A program made the position numbers and the translations under genes. Below, piece by piece: positions 60,726-64,000 of a stretch of DNA of 64,000 nucleotides. How positions within the stretch are numbered: position 1 is the stretch's first letter; every line of letters begins with the position of its first letter. Origin of the DNA: Streptomyces sp. NBC_00569. GTDB lineage: Bacteria; Actinomycetota; Actinomycetes; Streptomycetales; Streptomycetaceae. The notes under the pieces were generated by a model. That model ran no database searches and was not told the origin of the DNA. It worked only from the letters and a program-made list of their open reading frames with translations. The stretch is taken from contig NZ_CP107783.1 in the NCBI RefSeq assembly GCF_036345255.1, positions 8,735,001 through 8,799,000 on the forward strand. The letters run 5' to 3'.

Positions 60726-62567
60726 ATGTCTGTCCTGACCGCCGAGTCCGGCGCCGCCCCTGCCGACGAGGAACCCCCGGATACCGGCGAGCGCCATCGG
60801 CTCACTGCCCTCACCGGCTTGGCCGCCCTGTCCCTCGACGCGATGGCGTCGGTGGCGTACGGCCCGGAGGCGATCGTCCTGGTGCTGGCCGCCGCGGGGG
60901 CACACGGCCTCGGCTTCACCCTGCCGGTCACGCTCGCCATCGCCGGACTGCTCGCGGTGCTCGTCGCTTCGTACCGGCAGGTGATCGCGGCGTTCCCGGA
61001 CGGCGGCGGCTCGTACGCGGTGGCCAAGACCCATCTGGGCGCCCGTACGAGCCTGGTGGCCGCGGCCTCGCTGGTCCTGGACTACGTGCTGAACGTCGCG
61101 GTGGCCGTCACGGCCGGTGTGGCCGCCCTGACCTCGGCCTTTCCGGAGCTTTACGACGACAGGCTGTGGATATGCCTTGCCGTGCTCGTCCTGATCACGG
61201 GCGTCAACCTGCGCGGCATCGTCGAGTCGGCCAGGGCCTTCATCGTGCCGACGGCCGTGTTCGTCGTCTCGATCCTGGTGCTCATCGCCGTCGGTCTGTT
61301 CCGGTCCGGGCCCGTCAGTACGGCGGCTGCCGCGGGCCACGCCTCCGTGCTCGCGGACAACGCCACCACGGTCGGCGCCCTGCTTCTGCTGAAGGCCTTC
61401 GCGTCCGGATGCAGCGCGCTCACCGGCGTTGAGGCCCTCGCCAACGCCGTGCCGTCCTTCCGCGTCCCGCGTGTGCGCCGGGCACAGCGCGCGGAGGTCG
61501 CCCTCGGGGCCGTACTCGGCGTGATGCTGATCGGCCTGTCGGTCCTGATCTCGCGCTTCCACCTGCAGCCGGTCGAGGGCGTCACTGTCCTCGCACAGCT
61601 CGCGGACGCGTCGCTGGGCCACAACTGGGCTTTCTACGTCATCCAGTTCGCGACGATGATCCTTCTGGCACTGTCCGCGAACACCTCCTTCGGTGGGCTT
61701 CCGGTCCTGCTGAAGCTGCTGGCCCGTGACAACTACCTTCCGCACGTCTTCGCACTGAAGGCCGACCGTCAGGTCCACCGCCACGGCGTCCTGACCCTGG
61801 CCGCCGTCTCGGCCGCCCTGCTGGTCTTTTCCGGCGGCGACACCAACACCCTCGTGCCGCTCTTCGCCATCGGTGTCTTCATCGGGTTCACGGTTGCCCA
61901 GGTGGGCATGGTCCGGCACTGGCGTGAGCAGCGAGGGAGGGGCTGGCAGGGCAAGGCGGCGCTGAACGGCTTCGGAGCCGTACTCACAGGCGTCTCCGCA
62001 GTCGTCGTGACGGCCACGAAGTTCGAAGACGGTGCATGGCTGATCGTGATCGCGCTGCCGCTGCTGGTCGCAGCCTTCGAGACGGTGCACCGAGCGTATG
62101 CGCGCATCGGGGAACGGCTGGGCCTCGGGCGCATCCCTGATCCGCCCCACCGAGACCGATCCGTCGTCATCGTCCCGGTGTCGAACCTGTCGCGCTTGAC
62201 CTGTGAGGCTCTGAACGCGGCGGCCTCGCTGGGCGACGAGGTACGGGCGGTCACCGTCTGCCACCCGGACGCCGAGGACCGTGCGCAGACAGAGGCCTTG
62301 GTGCGCGACTGGGCCCTGTGGAACCCCGGAGTATCGCTGGTCCAGCTCATCTCGGAGCGTCGCGCGCTGGGCCGGCCGATCGCCGCGTACGTGGGAGAGG
62401 CGGCTGCGGCCGAGGCCGGTAGCCGGGTGACCGTGCTGATCGCCGAGGTCGAGCCCGACCGGCTGTGGCAGCGGCTGCTGCAGAACCAGAGGGGCGCGGT
62501 CGTCGCCCATGCCGTACGGAAGGACACGGACGCGGTGATCTGCAGGCTCCGGTTCCGTATCTCGTGA
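60726..62567 (+). CDS. KimA-like potassium importer (APC superfamily)
   Basis: 613 residues, the length of Bacillus KimA. ALTGLAALSLDAMASVAYGP is the first-helix motif of this group, AFPDGGGSYAVAKTHLGART the following loop, and about 12 helices reach residue 460. The C-terminal cytoplasmic domain (about 475-613: RSVVIVPVSNLSRLTCEALN; VTVLIAEVEPDRLWQRLLQN) has the Usp-like fold that binds c-di-AMP in KimA. In Bacillus it is a high-affinity K+/H+ symporter. The gene is flanked by kdp genes and has CGTCAA boxes. AAGGAG lies 11 bp before the ATG. An amino-acid permease is the alternative. Confidence 0.85.
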   Translation: MSVLTAESGAAPADEEPPDTGERHRLTALTGLAALSLDAMASVAYGPEAIVLVLAAAGAHGLGFTLPVTLAIAGLLAVLVASYRQVIAAFPDGGGSYAVAKTHLGARTSLVAAASLVLDYVLNVAVAVTAGVAALTSAFPELYDDRLWICLAVLVLITGVNLRGIVESARAFIVPTAVFVVSILVLIAVGLFRSGPVSTAAAAGHASVLADNATTVGALLLLKAFASGCSALTGVEALANAVPSFRVPRVRRAQRAEVALGAVLGVMLIGLSVLISRFHLQPVEGVTVLAQLADASLGHNWAFYVIQFATMILLALSANTSFGGLPVLLKLLARDNYLPHVFALKADRQVHRHGVLTLAAVSAALLVFSGGDTNTLVPLFAIGVFIGFTVAQVGMVRHWREQRGRGWQGKAALNGFGAVLTGVSAVVVTATKFEDGAWLIVIALPLLVAAFETVHRAYARIGERLGLGRIPDPPHRDRSVVIVPVSNLSRLTCEALNAAASLGDEVRAVTVCHPDAEDRAQTEALVRDWALWNPGVSLVQLISERRALGRPIAAYVGEAAAAEAGSRVTVLIAEVEPDRLWQRLLQNQRGAVVAHAVRKDTDAVICRLRFRIS

Positions 62568-62581
62568 CGCCTTTCACTCTT

Positions 62582-62612
62582 GATGGCCCGCACCTCGTCG
62601 GCGCGGGCCATC
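62582..62612. terminator. Terminator hairpin after the KimA-like gene
   Basis: GATGGCCCGC and GCGGGCCATC pair perfectly over 10 bp, 15 bp past the stop. Confidence 0.75.
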
Positions 62613-62663
62613 GGCGTATTCAGGCGGATGGGGGAGCGGGTTCCTGCTGATGGATGAGCCAGC

Positions 62664-62712
62664 CGTAAGAGTTCCGTCAAAGGCGTACGCGCCTCCGTAT
62701 GGGAGACGTCAA
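62664..62712 (+). promoter_or_regulatory. Two tandem CGTCAA boxes before the kdpFA operon
   Basis: CGTAAG-AGTTC-CGTCAA at 62664-62680 and CGTATG-GGAGA-CGTCAA at 62696-62712, 32 bp apart, about 75 bp before the first small gene. Confidence 0.7.
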
Positions 62713-62787
62713 CGGCGCTCGAATTCGGCCAGGGAGGCGGTTTCCTCTAATCGTCCGTTCAATCCGAACCTCATCTAGGAGCTCGCG

Positions 62788-62871
62788 ATGGCCGACCTGG
62801 CCTTCGTCGTCACCACGATCGCGGTGTTCGCGCTGGTGGCTCTCGTCGCCAAGGGGGTGACGAAGCTGTGA
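62788..62871 (+). CDS. 27-residue TM peptide upstream of kdpF
   Basis: [20 protein letters not shown] followed by AKGVTKL: one membrane helix and a positively charged end. A TAGGAG site lies 11 bp before the ATG, and its stop overlaps the kdpF start (GTGA), so translation is coupled. It is likely a Kdp-associated small subunit or a kdpF relative; its role is unknown. Confidence 0.75.
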   Translation: MADLAFVVTTIAVFALVALVAKGVTKL

Positions 62872-62957
62872 CTGCCGAAAACATCGTCGGCCTGATCGTT
62901 GCCGTCGCCCTGCTGGGCTATCTGGTCCTCGCCCTCATCTACCCGGAGAGGTTCTGA
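62868..62957 (+). CDS. kdpF: KdpF, small subunit of the Kdp K+ pump
   Basis: 29 residues, [20 protein letters not shown] then LALIYPERF. The NIVGL and [11 protein letters not shown] segments are typical of KdpF, a single helix that stabilises the KdpABC complex in the membrane. It starts at GTG 62868, overlapping the previous stop by 3 bp, and ends 8 bp before kdpA. Confidence 0.92.
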   Translation: MTAENIVGLIVAVALLGYLVLALIYPERF

Positions 62958-62965
62958 GCACCGAT

Positions 62966-64000
62966 ATGAGCCCCGTTCTCGCTGGTGTACTCCAGCTCCT
63001 CGCGCTGATAGTGGCGCTCGGCCTGGCCTATCGTCCCCTGGGGGACTACATGGCCAGGGTCTACTCCTCCGACAAGCACCTGCGCGTCGAGAAGTGGATC
63101 TACAAGGGCATCGGCGCCAACCCGAACACCGAGATGCGCTGGATGGCGTACCTCCGCGGTGTGCTGGCCTTCTCGGCCGTGAGTGTCCTGTTCCTGTATC
63201 TGCTGCAGCGCTTCCAGGGCAGCCTGCCGGGTTCGCTCGGCTTCACGTCGATCGATCCGGACCAGGCGTTCAACACGGCCGCGTCGTTCGTCGCGAACAC
63301 CAACTGGCAGTCGTACTACGGCGAGCAGGCCATGGGCCACGTCGTGCAGACGGCCGGCCTGGCGGTGCAGAACTTCGTCTCCGCGGCCGTCGGCATCGCC
63401 GTCGCGGTGGCGCTGGTGCGCGGCTTCGCGCGCTCCCGCACGGGTGAGCTCGGCAACTTCTGGTCGGACCTGGTGCGCGGCACGATCCGTGTCCTGATCC
63501 CGATCTCCGTGGTCGGCGCGATCGTCCTCGTGGCGTGCGGCGCGATCCAGAACTTCTCCGGGATTCATTCCGTGGGTCAGTTCATGGGCGGCTCGCAGCA
63601 GTGGAACGGCGGCGCGGTCGCCTCGCAGGAGGCGATCAAGGAGCTGGGCACCAACGGCGGCGGTTACTTCAACGCCAACAGCGCCCACCCCTTCGAGAAC
63701 CCCAACGGGTTCACGAACCTCTTCGAGATCTTCCTGATCCTCGTCATCCCGTTCGCTCTCACGCGCACCTTCGGCCGCATGGTCGGTTCCCTGAAGCAGG
63801 GCTACGCGATTCTCGCCACGATGGCGACGATCTGGATCGGGTTCACGGCTTTGATGATGTGGACGGAGTTCCACCACGGCGGCCCGGCGTTCGATATCGC
63901 GGGCGGCGCGATGGAGGGCAAGGAGAACCGCTTCGGGGTCGGCGGTTCGTCGATCTTCGCGGTGGCCACCACCCTCACCTCGACCGGGGCGGTGGATTCG
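62966..64000 (+). CDS. kdpA: Potassium-binding subunit KdpA (3' end outside window)
   Basis: 345 codons to the window edge, about 60 percent of the protein. KdpA is the membrane channel-like subunit that binds K+. [11 protein letters not shown] at the start, the first selectivity loop [17 protein letters not shown], the second [20 protein letters not shown] and the third [10 protein letters not shown] are visible. It begins at ATG 62966, close behind kdpF. kdpB and kdpC are expected to follow outside the window, which would make the KdpB at 49829 a second copy. Confidence 0.96.
   Translation, partial: MSPVLAGVLQLLALIVALGLAYRPLGDYMARVYSSDKHLRVEKWIYKGIGANPNTEMRWMAYLRGVLAFSAVSVLFLYLLQRFQGSLPGSLGFTSIDPDQAFNTAASFVANTNWQSYYGEQAMGHVVQTAGLAVQNFVSAAVGIAVAVALVRGFARSRTGELGNFWSDLVRGTIRVLIPISVVGAIVLVACGAIQNFSGIHSVGQFMGGSQQWNGGAVASQEAIKELGTNGGGYFNANSAHPFENPNGFTNLFEIFLILVIPFALTRTFGRMVGSLKQGYAILATMATIWIGFTALMMWTEFHHGGPAFDIAGGAMEGKENRFGVGGSSIFAVATTLTSTGAVDS

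Noticed and set aside
60585..62510. Minus-strand open frame of 641 codons
   Set aside because: Opposite the KimA-like gene; Gln/Arg/Gly/Asp-rich without any domain.

Overview
The window reads as high-GC actinobacterial chromosome, most likely Streptomyces: G/C-ending codons, frequent GTG starts, short or absent leaders, and many actinomycete families (ECF41 sigma, PadR and MerR regulators, SpoIIE-type phosphatase, replication-relaxation protein). It contains many truncated or frameshifted genes and IS pieces between intact blocks, as in accessory or chromosome-arm DNA. No tRNA, rRNA or CRISPR array was seen.

Layout. 1-1.5 kb: dihydroxyacetone kinase dhaK-dhaL, minus strand. 1.7-2.7 kb: integrase and transposase debris. 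2.7-5.1 kb: an ECF41 sigma factor with its typical partner, an FAD-dependent oxidoreductase. 5.7-13.8 kb: a mosaic of intact genes (PadR/quinone reductase pair with a fine palindromic operator, PfkB kinase, LysR/LysE pair) and broken ones (CoA-transferase, GMC oxidoreductase, ABC ATPase, Kup). 14-21.6 kb: redox and efflux genes around a MerR divergon with two matching leaderless promoters.

21.8-31 kb: a stress/low-energy block of universal stress protein, PPK2, phosphoketolase, HAD phosphatase/mutase, GH65 phosphorylase and a truncated ADP-forming acetate-CoA ligase. These families suit energy conservation through acetyl-phosphate, polyphosphate and phosphorolytic sugar cleavage.

31-43.8 kb: a gene graveyard of three IS families and fragments of integrases, replication-relaxation, osmoprotectant ABC, aromatic ring-cleavage and CoA-ligase genes. 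It surrounds three intact genes: a DUF4331 protein, a PAS-GAF-SpoIIE-HATPase phosphatase and a QYGQP-tailed membrane protein.

43.8-64 kb: a potassium-homeostasis island, interrupted at 46-49.5 kb by ordinary genes. It holds an APC permease, a kdpD remnant, a KdpB without KdpA/KdpC beside it, a four-TM double-sensor protein, full KdpD, a kinase-less KdpD-like protein, a two-TM channel-like protein with two RCK domains, a small membrane protein, a KimA-like permease, a tiny TM peptide, KdpF and the start of KdpA. Upstream of several of these lies a repeated element, CGTCAA-N5-CGTCAA (11-bp period), often present twice about 32 bp apart and pointing at the gene. I infer that one OmpR-type response regulator, probably KdpE, controls the island. 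This is the most interesting system in the window.
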